Shown here one piece after another: positions 1 through 7,169 of a DNA stretch of 20,577 nt. The stretch lies in the NCBI GenBank assembly GCA_017538635.1, contig JAFYIM010000033.1, positions 1 through 20,577 of the forward strand, given 5' to 3'. This DNA is from a bacterium. GTDB taxonomy: Bacteria; UBA3054. The position numbers were made by a program, and so were the translations under genes. The notes under the pieces were generated by a model, which saw nothing but the letters and a program-made list of their open reading frames with translations, had not been told where the DNA came from and made no database searches. Positions within the stretch are counted from its first letter, which is position 1. Every line of letters starts with the position of its first letter.

Positions 1-468
1 CTCCGGCTTCAGGAAACGGGCGTTGGTTTTTTCCATGACCGTCACTCTCTCGTCGTTCCTTATCTTGTCGTGCAATTGTCCGTGCCCGCAGTCGATGGCG
101 AAAACGTGCTTCGCTCCCCTTTGCAGCAATACGTCCGTAAATCCGCCCGTACTGGCGCCGACGTCCATGCAGACCATGCCGATGGGATCGATTCCTGCGC
201 AGTCGAGTCCGGCCGCCAGTTTGTAGCCGCCCCGGCTGACGTAAGGCATCTTTTCCCTGACGTTGATCTTGAGCTCCTTGCCTTTGGAAAAAAGCATGGC
301 CTCTCCGCTCTCGTTGTAGCGAAGAGAAACGGGAAGCCCGGGCTTCGCCGTCCTGACGCCGTTGACTTCCACTTCCCCGGCCAAGAGAGAACGTCTCGTC
401 TGTTCCCTGGAAGCGAAGTAGCCAAGATTCGTCAGCGCCTGATCTAGTCTTATGGATCCTTCCGCCAT
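1..468 (-). CDS. tlyA: TlyA-family rRNA 2'-O-methyltransferase, C-terminus beyond window
   Basis: The first 156 residues are visible and the gene runs off the window at position 1. An N-terminal S4 RNA-binding domain spans about residues 6-65 (RLDQALTNLGYFASREQTRR, then GEVEVNG). It is followed by the start of an FtsJ/RrmJ-type Rossmann fold: YVSRGGYKL at 76-84 and the SAM-binding loop MDVGASTGGFTD at 101-112. AIDCGHGQL follows at 124-132. This order is that of TlyA, which methylates ribose 2'-OH groups of 16S and 23S rRNA cytidines and is sometimes annotated as haemolysin A. ATG at 468 directly abuts the stop of the upstream oxidoreductase gene, with no spacer, so translation is probably coupled. 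The family call is firm. The rRNA target is inferred from the family, because the catalytic C-terminal half is only partly seen. Confidence 0.92.
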   Translation of the reverse strand, partial: MAEGSIRLDQALTNLGYFASREQTRRSLLAGEVEVNGVRTAKPGLPVSLRYNESGEAMLFSKGKELKINVREKMPYVSRGGYKLAAGLDCAGIDPIGMVCMDVGASTGGFTDVLLQRGAKHVFAIDCGHGQLHDKIRNDERVTVMEKTNARFLKPE

Positions 469-1425
469 TTATTCCCCGGGCAGTTTCGCTCCCGGACGCA
501 AAGATTTTAGTTCAGCCAAATGTTTCTTTATCGCCTCTTCGACCATAGTCGCGACCTTCAGCGCATTGCGGCCGTCCTCGCCCGTTACCTGCGGGGACTT
601 GCCCTCCTTTACGCAGTCTATGAAGCTTTGTATCTCGCTCTGCAAGGGCTGGTCGCCGGAGAAATTGATCTCCTCTTCCACGATCTGCCATTCTTTCCTG
701 TGTTTCAATTTGGCTTTCTGCTCAACATAGTCGAGGGAAATGTAGGCGTCGTCCTGGAAAAAGCGGATCTTCCTCATCCTGTCGGCGCTGATCCTCGAAG
801 TCGTGACGTTCGCCACGCAGCCGTTTTTGAAAGTCAATCTCGCGTTGGCGATGTCAGAAGTCTTCGTCAGGACAGGAACGCCCACCGCCTGGACGTCCAC
901 GACTTCCGACCTGACCAAGTGCAAAATGATGTCGATGTCGTGGATCATGAGGTCGAAGACCACGCTCACTTCCGTCCCGCGGATATTGAAGGGCGAAAGG
1001 CGGTGCACTTCGATGAAGATGGGATCTTTTAATATTTTCTGTATGCCGATGATGGCGGGATTGAACCTTTCGACATGTCCGACCTGCAATATGAGGTTTC
1101 TTTCCTTAGCCAGTTTCAAAAGTTCGTCGGCTTCCGCGACAGTCGTCGTGATAGGCTTTTCCAAAAGCACGTGCTTGCCGGCCAAAAGAAGCTTTTTCGT
1201 CACTTCGTAATGCAAGGGAGTAGGCACGACCACGTGCGCCGCGTCGATCAATTGGATGACGTCCTCCACGTTCGTGAAATAAGGAACGTTGTAAAGCTCG
1301 CCGGTCTCTTTCGCTGATTCAGCCCTGGCATCCACCACCGCCGCAAGTTCAACATTTGCGTTTTCGTTGACGATCCTGGCGTGGATCTTTCCAAGATGCC
1401 CCACGCCTATGACTGCTGTTTTCAT
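469..1425 (-). CDS. Gfo/Idh/MocA-family oxidoreductase of the lipid A gene neighbourhood type (GnnA-like)
   Basis: This is a 318-residue NAD(P)-dependent oxidoreductase. The N-terminal Rossmann domain has AVIGVGHLGKIHARIV at about residues 4-19, and the family EKP motif lies in HVLLEKPITT. A C-terminal alpha/beta substrate domain follows, including LMIHDIDIIL. The pattern QVGHVERFNPA and DIANARLTFKNGCVANVTTSRIS resembles, from memory, the subfamily encoded beside lpxA/lpxI/lpxB. One member of that subfamily, GnnA, oxidises C3 of UDP-GlcNAc so that GnnB can aminate it for diamino-sugar lipid A. Here the gene lies 3 bases after lpxI, which supports a lipid A role. No GnnB-type aminotransferase is in the window, so the substrate is inferred. 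The family is certain. Confidence 0.85.
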   Translation of the reverse strand: MKTAVIGVGHLGKIHARIVNENANVELAAVVDARAESAKETGELYNVPYFTNVEDVIQLIDAAHVVVPTPLHYEVTKKLLLAGKHVLLEKPITTTVAEADELLKLAKERNLILQVGHVERFNPAIIGIQKILKDPIFIEVHRLSPFNIRGTEVSVVFDLMIHDIDIILHLVRSEVVDVQAVGVPVLTKTSDIANARLTFKNGCVANVTTSRISADRMRKIRFFQDDAYISLDYVEQKAKLKHRKEWQIVEEEINFSGDQPLQSEIQSFIDCVKEGKSPQVTGEDGRNALKVATMVEEAIKKHLAELKSLRPGAKLPGE

Positions 1426-1428
1426 GTT

Positions 1429-2259
1429 TTATTTTTCTCCCAAGGAGCGATTCACTCCCAGAATAGTTACTCCGCATTTCATGGCCGCTTCCAGAGTCTT
1501 CTGCGGCTCCAGGAGGAAAGTTTTCCCGGCTTCCGCCGCCACGATCCTGGCATGAGCCGCCTGCATCGATTCGATGGTTCCGGGCCCCAAGCAGGGCACG
1601 TCGAACCTAAGGTCCTGATTGGGCTTGGCCATTTTCACGACCACGGCGTCGGTAGTGTATTCGCCCCCTCTCCTGATGCAGCGGTCGGTGCCTTCCATGG
1701 CTTCCACGCAGACCACCGCCTGGTTTTTGATGACCACGCTCTGGCCTATGTCGTGGCCGCCTGACACAAGCGCGAGCTTTACGCCCAAGGCGATGTCCTG
1801 CCATTGCTTTTCATCGGGAGGCGCTCCGCAAAGAACGCCCTCCGGCAGAAGGATCTGGGGAAGATAGTCGGTAGTCTTCTCTATCGTTATGCCTTCGCTT
1901 CCCAGTTCGTCACTGATTGCGCCCAGGACGCTGTCCGCCCTCCTGTCCTTCACCTTCATGGCGAGCTTCATGAGCCGCCAGTCGAGCCTCAGATCGGCGA
2001 TAGTCATTTTGGGCGCCACGTTGCCAAGCATCACGGCCTTCCCGACACCCTGCTTGTGGAAGATCTTGATGAGCTTCCCCAGCTGCGTGACAGAGACTTC
2101 CTCGTAATGGTCGGAAAGTGATTTGACTTCGTCGAGGACGTTGCAGTTCTTGATGCCGACCGTCACGATCCTCGCGAGACCGTTCCTCTCTTTGGCGCGC
2201 AGAAATTCCAGCGGCAGCACTCCGCCGCCGGCAATGAGACCCATTGAATTATCAGTCAT
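1429..2259 (-). CDS. lpxI: UDP-2,3-diacylglucosamine pyrophosphatase LpxI
   Basis: The 276-residue length is normal for LpxI (formerly DUF1009). LpxI hydrolyses UDP-2,3-diacylglucosamine to lipid X and UMP in lipid A synthesis and is unrelated in fold to LpxH. Visible family features are the start GLIAGGGVLPLEFLRAKER (residues 7-25), KAVMLGNVAPK (74-84), the basic/acidic run DRRADSVLGAI (105-115), VEAMEGTD (185-192) and the conserved RFDVPCLGPGT (218-228) near the C-terminus, which carries an invariant Asp. ATG at 2259 lies 2 bases after the cyclophilin stop. An internal Met6 is an alternative start, but the coupling favours 2259. Its presence implies an outer membrane with lipid A. Confidence 0.94.
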   Translation of the reverse strand: MTDNSMGLIAGGGVLPLEFLRAKERNGLARIVTVGIKNCNVLDEVKSLSDHYEEVSVTQLGKLIKIFHKQGVGKAVMLGNVAPKMTIADLRLDWRLMKLAMKVKDRRADSVLGAISDELGSEGITIEKTTDYLPQILLPEGVLCGAPPDEKQWQDIALGVKLALVSGGHDIGQSVVIKNQAVVCVEAMEGTDRCIRRGGEYTTDAVVVKMAKPNQDLRFDVPCLGPGTIESMQAAHARIVAAEAGKTFLLEPQKTLEAAMKCGVTILGVNRSLGEK

Positions 2260-2261
2260 TT

Positions 2262-2819
2262 TTACTTGACGTAAACTTTTTTCATGACGACCGGCTCAAG
2301 GGGACGGTCCTGAAGGTTGACCTTCACTTTGCTGATCTTCTCGACCACGTCGTAGCCTTTGGTGACTTTGCCGAAGGCCGTGTACTTGTTGTCGAGGTAT
2401 GTGTCGTCGGCCACGCAGATGAAGAACTGGCTTCCTGCGCTGTCAGGATCGCTGGACCTGGCCATGGAGACGATGCCGGGCAGATGCTTGGTATCGTTGA
2501 ATTCGGCCTTGATCGTATATCCCGGTCCGCCGGTGCCGTTGCCCAAGGGGCAGCCGCCCTGGATCATGAAGCCGTCTATCACTCTGTGGAAGATAAGACC
2601 GTCGTAGAAACCTTTTTTGGCAAGCGTAATGAAATTCTCGCAGGTGTTGGGGGCCTTGTCTTTCAAGAATTCGAACTCCACCACGTCGCCGTTCTCAAAC
2701 TCTATGACGGCGGTCGTCACGTTGTCATTGCTCACTTGTTCCTCTCCTTGTTTCCCGCTCTGGCAGGCGCTAAGCGCCAGGCCGAGAACGAATATTGAAA
2801 AGATGAATGATTTTTTCAT
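2262..2819 (-). CDS. Cyclophilin-type peptidyl-prolyl cis-trans isomerase lipoprotein
   Basis: This 185-residue protein has a lipoprotein signal: MKKSFIFSIFVLGLALSAC, with lipobox LSAC and the acylated Cys19. A cyclophilin domain fills the rest. Visible motifs are FHRVIDGFMIQGG, NGTGGPGYTIKAEF, MARSSDPDSAGSQFFICV and LDNKYTAFGKVTKGYDVV, which include the catalytic Arg of FHR and the QFF element. It should catalyse proline isomerisation outside the cytoplasm, anchored to a membrane. The residue after Cys19 is Gln, not Asp, so outer-membrane sorting is plausible if Lol-like rules apply. The start overlaps the recN stop as ATGA, which indicates translational coupling. Among repair and lipid A genes it probably has a general envelope-folding role. 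Confidence 0.93.
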   Translation of the reverse strand: MKKSFIFSIFVLGLALSACQSGKQGEEQVSNDNVTTAVIEFENGDVVEFEFLKDKAPNTCENFITLAKKGFYDGLIFHRVIDGFMIQGGCPLGNGTGGPGYTIKAEFNDTKHLPGIVSMARSSDPDSAGSQFFICVADDTYLDNKYTAFGKVTKGYDVVEKISKVKVNLQDRPLEPVVMKKVYVK

Positions 2820-4489
2820 TTATTTGTCCTTCCTTTGGTTTTCAAAAGTTTTTCCGCGTAATCGCGCGCTTCCTGTTCATTCCCGCCCAGCATGCGGGAA
2901 AGCTCCTCTTTGCGTTTTTCGCCCGAGACCGTCGTTATCGCAACGACCGTATCGTTTCCAATGACTTTCTTCTCGACAAGGTAATGCGTGTCGGCTGCGG
3001 CCGCGATGACCGGCATGTGCGTTATCACGAAGACCTGATGGTCATGGCCCAGAAGACCCAGCCTTTCCGCTATCGCCCCGGCGACGGTCGCGCTTATTCC
3101 GGCGTCGATCTCGTCGAAGAAAAGTATCTGCACCGCGTTGCCGCCCAGAGACAGGCATTTAAGGGCAAGCGTAAGCCTCGACAGTTCGCCGCCCGAAGCT
3201 ATTCTGCTAAGCGGCATCATAGGCTGACCAACGTTGGCGATCGTGAACTCTACGTTCTCGGCGCCGCAGGAAGCTATTTCCGGAAGCTGTTCCAGAGCCA
3301 CTCCGAATTTCATGCCGCCCATGCCTAGCGGTGCGATCTCGCATTCCACAGCTTTGGAAAACTTGGGGGCCGAATTCAAACGCTTTTTCGTCAATTTTTC
3401 TGCGGCAAGCTTTAGTTCCGCCAATTTTTCAGCCGTCTCCTTCTCCAGTTCGCTTCTTCTCTCGTCGAAGGAGCCGCTCTCCATGAGCTTCTCCTCAAGG
3501 TCTTTCGTTTCCTCTATTACGGCTTCGACAGTCGGACCGTATTTCTTTTTCAGGCGGTCTATGAGAGCGAGGCGTTCCTGCACCCTCACCAATTCTTCCG
3601 GATCGACTTTCAGCTTATCCTGGGCCCTGGAGACTTCGGCCAAGAGATCGTCAAGAACGGCGAGTGCGTTCTCCATATTCTCTTCCCATACAACAGCCGG
3701 CGTATAAAGGCTCTTCAGCTGCTTTATCAGCCTGTTGATCTTCCGGAGTCCCTGAGCGGGGCTGCCTTCTTCGCCGGAAAGCCCGCTTTCCAAAGAGGCG
3801 AGAAGTTCGCTGATCTCCTCAGCGTTCGACAGAGTCTTTTCCGTTTCCAGAAGTTCCTCTTCTTCTCCCGTCTTTAAATTAGCTTCGGAAACTTCCTTTA
3901 TCTGGAAGCGCCATAGGTCTTCCCTGCGCCTCGTTTCCCTTTCGTTCTCGATATACTCCGCCAAAAGCTTTCTTATGCCTTCATAAGCGGCGTAAAGTTC
4001 CGAGACCTCCTTTGACAAAGACGATGCTCCGGCGAAATTATCCAGCGACATCCTCTGCCAGTTCTTTTTGGTCAGAGACTGCTGGGCATTCTGCGAATGT
4101 ATGTCGATGGTCTCCGCCATAAGTTCACCAAGGTGTTTTACCGTCACCATCTGGTCGGCGAAGAAAGCAGCGGCGCGTCCGTTCGCGGAAACTTCCCTTC
4201 TCACGATGAGAGGCTCGCTCCCGATGTCGAAGCCCTCCTCTCTGTAACGCTCTATCCTTTTGGCATCGCTGGGTTCAAATTCGAAAACGCCCTCCACGAA
4301 AGCTTTTTCGCAGCCGTGGCGGACGAGCGAAGAATCAGCCCTCTCTCCCAAAAGAAGCTGGATAGAGCCAAGGATCGTTGATTTGCCGGCTCCAGTCTCG
4401 CCTGTCACCGCGATTATTCCTTTCGGAAACTCAACGTCGACTGTTTTGACCAGGGCGAGATCTTTTATGCGCAGGCGCGTGAGGAACAT
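2816..4489 (-). CDS. recN: DNA repair protein RecN
   Basis: This is a 557-residue SMC-like ATPase that acts in double-strand break repair. The N-terminal head has LRIKDLALVKTVDVEF and Walker A GETGAGKST at 30-38, followed by DIHSQNAQQSL, the counterpart of the family DIHGQ element. A charged coiled-coil-prone middle covers about residues 160-370. The C-terminal head has the ABC signature SGGELSR at 432-438, Walker B with ILFFDEIDAGIS at about 455-466, and the VITHMP switch. The length is typical of RecN. ATG at 4489 lies 6 bases after the upstream gene, and the stop overlaps the next start. No LexA/SOS-type box was recognised in front of the operon promoter. Confidence 0.96.
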   Translation of the reverse strand: MFLTRLRIKDLALVKTVDVEFPKGIIAVTGETGAGKSTILGSIQLLLGERADSSLVRHGCEKAFVEGVFEFEPSDAKRIERYREEGFDIGSEPLIVRREVSANGRAAAFFADQMVTVKHLGELMAETIDIHSQNAQQSLTKKNWQRMSLDNFAGASSLSKEVSELYAAYEGIRKLLAEYIENERETRRREDLWRFQIKEVSEANLKTGEEEELLETEKTLSNAEEISELLASLESGLSGEEGSPAQGLRKINRLIKQLKSLYTPAVVWEENMENALAVLDDLLAEVSRAQDKLKVDPEELVRVQERLALIDRLKKKYGPTVEAVIEETKDLEEKLMESGSFDERRSELEKETAEKLAELKLAAEKLTKKRLNSAPKFSKAVECEIAPLGMGGMKFGVALEQLPEIASCGAENVEFTIANVGQPMMPLSRIASGGELSRLTLALKCLSLGGNAVQILFFDEIDAGISATVAGAIAERLGLLGHDHQVFVITHMPVIAAAADTHYLVEKKVIGNDTVVAITTVSGEKRKEELSRMLGGNEQEARDYAEKLLKTKGRTNK

Positions 4490-4495
4490 TCCCTT

Positions 4496-4948
4496 TTATT
4501 TCGTTTCTTCTTCTACAATTTGGGCTTCCGGAGGCTCGTCGCCGCCTGCAATGAATTTCCCGACGGTAGCGTAAGCGTGATCGATGTACTTGAGCATCCA
4601 ATCGGAATGTTCGGGATAAAAATATCCGAGCGTCAGAGTGTCGAAAACACCTTCCAAAACGAATACCGGAGCCAGAAAGGTTCCGATGACCGTGCCGCAA
4701 GTGAAACTCGCCGGCATGGAATAAGGAAGCGTCAGGGCGGAGCGCCAATCGTCATTGGCGATGTTAAAATCCATAACGGAGGTGGTGATGCCCATTCCCA
4801 GGGGCAGAATGACACCATAGCCGATGGAAGCCGGTCCGTAGGCGAGGTTCTTGGCCGACCACTGATTGGTGGCGGTATTCTCCTCAGCCAAAACTGCGAA
4901 GGAGGAGATCAATGCGGCAATGCCGGCGAACAGAAACAGTTTTTTCAT
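4496..4948 (-). CDS. Exported small protein of unknown function
   Basis: This 150-residue protein is not firmly recognised. Residues 1-21 (MKKLFLFAGIAALISSFAVLA) form a clear Sec signal peptide with an AVLA-EE cleavage site. The mature part is rich in Gly and hydrophobic residues (YGPASIGYGVILPLG; VFVLEGVFDTLTLGYFYPE) and ends in an acidic tail, EPPEAQIVEEETK. The Gly/aromatic pattern and the size recall small exosortase-associated proteins of the TIGR04073 type, but I cannot confirm this by eye. It is the first gene of the recN-lpxI-tlyA unit, behind an extended -10 promoter and a GAGGAC ribosome-binding site 5 bases before ATG. An envelope location is likely; its function is unknown. Confidence 0.8.
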   Translation of the reverse strand: MKKLFLFAGIAALISSFAVLAEENTATNQWSAKNLAYGPASIGYGVILPLGMGITTSVMDFNIANDDWRSALTLPYSMPASFTCGTVIGTFLAPVFVLEGVFDTLTLGYFYPEHSDWMLKYIDHAYATVGKFIAGGDEPPEAQIVEEETK

Positions 4949-4996
4949 TTTTTGTCCTCGGTGTTGGAATAATTAGTTTTTCAGATATATTATTAC

Positions 4997-5005
4997 ATTA
5001 TACCA
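4997..5005 (-). promoter_or_regulatory. Extended -10 promoter of the recN-lpxI-tlyA operon
   Basis: Read on the minus strand, TGG-TATAAT gives a perfect -10 hexamer at 5002-4997 with a TGn extension. No good -35 is seen at 17 bp, which is common for extended -10 promoters. The predicted start is near 4990, giving a leader of about 40 nt before ATG at 4948. The site lies just downstream of the radA stop. Confidence 0.6.
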
Positions 5006-5030
5006 TATTACGCCGCGGACTAAGCGCCAG

Positions 5031-6440
5031 CTATTCGGGATGATTTCCCCGCTTGTCAACAAGATTGGGGAGTGCGGCTCTTATAGCCTGGGCCGCGTCG
5101 GCGCAGCCAATCAACGTCATACCATTCCACTCCACTTCAGACTTGCCTTTTTCCCTGAAGCTCTTAAGATTGTGCGCCGGCATTACGCAGCGTTTGAAAC
5201 CAAGGCGAATAGCTTCCATTACACGGCGCTCTATCTGGCTGACTGCGCGGACTTCCCCGCCCAAACCGACTTCGCCGATCAGAACGGTGTCGTCCGCCAC
5301 GCAGACGTCGAAATAAGAGGATGCAACAGCGGCCAAGAGCGCCAGGTCCATCCCGGGTTCATCGATCTTCAGACCGCCAGCGATATTGACGTAAACATCA
5401 TGCGCGCTGATCGGGATGCCTATGCGTTTCTCGAGAACCGCCAAGAGCAGCAAAAGCCTGTTAGGATCGCAGCCCAGGGCCTTTCTGGCCGGCGTTCCGT
5501 AGGGCGCTTTGGCGCACAGCGCCTGCACTTCCATAAGTATGGGGCGAGTGCCTTCCAGCGACGTGCCGACGGCCGATCCGCTGTTCTTGCTCAATCTTTG
5601 CGCCAGAAATATCGCGGAGGGGTTCTTAACTTCCACCAGACCCTTTCCCGTCATCTCGAAAACGCCTATCTCGTCGGTCGAGCCGTAGCGGTTCTTGACG
5701 CTTCTCAAGATACGGTAAATATTGTGCCGTTCGCCTTCAAAATACAGGACCGTATCGACAAGGTGCTCCATTACCCTAGGTCCCGCAATGGCGCCGGATT
5801 TCGTCACGTGGCCGACGATTATGGTCGTTATCATTTCCTTCTTGGCGAACCTGACGAGCGCGGCCGTGCATTCCCTGACCTGCGCTACGCTTCCCGGCGC
5901 GCTGCCTATCTCCTGGTCGTACATGACCTGTATGGAGTCAACAAGCAGAATGGCCGGTTTGCGGTTCTTGGCTTCCTGCAGGAAGGCCGCCAGGTTCGTC
6001 TCCGCCATGATCCAAATGTCAGGATTCTTGATGTTGAGGCGCTCGGCCCTCATCTTGGCCTGGGCTTGGGATTCCTCGCCGGAAACGTAGAGCACTTCCC
6101 TGCCTGGTTTGGCCAGGGCTTCCGCGATCTGCAGCAAAAGCGTCGATTTGCCGATCCCCGGGTCGCCGCCTACCAACAGGACTTGTCCAGCCACCAGGCC
6201 GCCTCCGCATATGCGGTCGAATTCGCTTATCTCGGTGGGAAGCCTTTTGTCTCCCGCCGAAACTACGGACATGAGGGGTTGGGCCGGGCTCGAAACAACT
6301 ATATTAGGAGTGCTGGCATTCTCCTCGACCTTCTCCTCCACAAAAGTGTTCCAGGCTTCGCAACTTGGGCACTGACCAAGCCATTTGGGGCTCTTCGCGC
6401 CGCACTCCTGGCAGACGTATATTTTTTGCGCTTTCGCCAT
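5031..6440 (-). CDS. radA: DNA repair protein RadA/Sms
   Basis: This 469-residue protein is a RecA-like ATPase that promotes branch migration and processing of recombination intermediates. It has the N-terminal zinc finger CQECGAKSPKWLGQCPSC (Cys10, 13, 24, 27). Walker A is GGDPGIGKST at 91-100, and LLVDSI at 165-170 is Walker B. The RadA signature KNRYG lies at 249-253, where most members have KNRFG. A C-terminal Lon-like domain (DVYVNIAGGLKIDEPGMDLA and GEVGLGGEVRAV) completes it. The length is normal. The start is 1 base past the stop of the upstream QueE-like gene, so the two are co-transcribed. The Tyr-for-Phe change in the KNRFG motif is conservative. Confidence 0.96.
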   Translation of the reverse strand: MAKAQKIYVCQECGAKSPKWLGQCPSCEAWNTFVEEKVEENASTPNIVVSSPAQPLMSVVSAGDKRLPTEISEFDRICGGGLVAGQVLLVGGDPGIGKSTLLLQIAEALAKPGREVLYVSGEESQAQAKMRAERLNIKNPDIWIMAETNLAAFLQEAKNRKPAILLVDSIQVMYDQEIGSAPGSVAQVRECTAALVRFAKKEMITTIIVGHVTKSGAIAGPRVMEHLVDTVLYFEGERHNIYRILRSVKNRYGSTDEIGVFEMTGKGLVEVKNPSAIFLAQRLSKNSGSAVGTSLEGTRPILMEVQALCAKAPYGTPARKALGCDPNRLLLLLAVLEKRIGIPISAHDVYVNIAGGLKIDEPGMDLALLAAVASSYFDVCVADDTVLIGEVGLGGEVRAVSQIERRVMEAIRLGFKRCVMPAHNLKSFREKGKSEVEWNGMTLIGCADAAQAIRAALPNLVDKRGNHPE

Positions 6441-6441
6441 C

Positions 6442-7020
6442 TTATTTTCCCAAAGTAAATCTTAAGCGTTCCCCCAGACGGAATCCGTATTTCAAGCATT
6501 CTTCAGAAAGGAAGACCGCGTTCTCGCGATAGCTTTCCAAATCGTCTCCGGCCGGCAAAAAAAAGATCGCCGAACGCGGCACGTTGTGATTGGAAAGAGC
6601 AATGAGCGTTTCCCTCAGGTCTATCTCGTCCTCAAGATATATCTTCAGTTCCACTATTCTTCCAGCTGAAATGTAAGCGTTTATGTTTTCGACCGGCCAA
6701 ACTGACCGCGGCTTCAGGAAAAGAGAATAAAGGTCGGCGTCAAGGTCGAGCATTTCGGAGCCGTCGCTTTCAATTACGGTATGACAGTAGCAATCCTCTA
6801 AGCCGGACAAAAGAACCTTCAGCTCTTCAGCCTGGCCCGCTATATCTCCGCCCGTAATGACAACGTAACGCTTAAAACTGTTCTTCACAGCCTCCAGAAG
6901 CTCGTCGACGCCTTTTTCAGTTCCCTTCTCACCGGCTTCCGGCAAGGAAAGAAAGAACGCCGGCATGCCAACCAAAGCTCCGGAATCGATAAGGCCTTCC
7001 TTTACCTCTTTTATCTTCAT
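6442..7020 (-). CDS. QueE-like protein lacking the radical-SAM cysteine motif
   Basis: This 192-residue protein reads, by eye, like a 7-carboxy-7-deazaguanine synthase (QueE) with its iron-sulfur loop removed. The N-terminus MKIKEV...SGALVGMPAFFLSL matches the QueE opening (KIxExFxSIQGEGxxVGxPAxFVRL). Where QueE has its three radical-SAM cysteines, this protein has PEAGEKGTEKG (27-37). QueE-like elements follow in order: VVITGGD at 53-59 (for TGGEP), TVIESDGSE at 81-89 (for ETNGT), VELKIYLEDEIDL at 123-135, IFFLPAGDD at 152-160 and CLKYGFRLGERL at 175-186. Only Cys77, 79 and 175 are present, so no 4Fe-4S cluster of the usual kind is possible. It precedes radA by 1 base. The SD is AAAGGAAG, ending 6 bases before ATG. 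Function is unknown; a non-catalytic or repurposed role is inferred. Confidence 0.7.
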   Translation of the reverse strand: MKIKEVKEGLIDSGALVGMPAFFLSLPEAGEKGTEKGVDELLEAVKNSFKRYVVITGGDIAGQAEELKVLLSGLEDCYCHTVIESDGSEMLDLDADLYSLFLKPRSVWPVENINAYISAGRIVELKIYLEDEIDLRETLIALSNHNVPRSAIFFLPAGDDLESYRENAVFLSEECLKYGFRLGERLRFTLGK

Positions 7021-7043
7021 AAGAAACTTCCTTTATTTTCTCT

Positions 7044-7052
7044 ATTGTAGCA
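7044..7052 (-). promoter_or_regulatory. Extended -10 promoter of the QueE-like/radA unit
   Basis: On the minus strand TGC-TACAAT is a good extended -10, with the hexamer at 7049-7044. The -35 region is not recognisable. The predicted start is near 7037, about 17 nt before ATG at 7020, leaving room for the AAAGGAAG ribosome-binding site. It sits just downstream of the terminator of the secreted-protein gene, as expected for a new unit. Confidence 0.55.
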
Positions 7053-7076
7053 AATCCCAAAGCCTTTTTTGTAGGT

Positions 7077-7106
7077 AAAAAAAGAGACCCGCTTTCGCGG
7101 GTCTCT
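7077..7106 (-). terminator. Rho-independent terminator of the secreted-protein gene
   Basis: On the minus strand a 10-bp perfect stem, AGAGACCCGC / GCGGGTCTCT, closes a GAAA tetraloop (7106-7083). A T-rich tract follows at once (7083-7076). This is a textbook intrinsic terminator about 65 bases after the stop at 7170. Confidence 0.93.
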
Positions 7107-7169
7107 TCCACTAAGAATGTAAGAATCTAACTTCTTACTTCATAGTGTTCAGCTTCATCGTAACCTCGA

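Noticed and set aside
2244..2798. Long plus-strand frame opposite the cyclophilin gene, and similar frames opposite lpxI, the oxidoreductase, recN and the polyamine genes
   Set aside because: Each is a mirror of a well-supported gene. The translations lack family motifs, and no promoter or ribosome-binding site favours them.
5040..6458. A 472-codon open frame on the plus strand across the whole of radA
   Set aside because: It is antisense to a certain RadA with all motifs, and its translation shows no recognisable domain or signal. It reflects the codon bias of the real gene.
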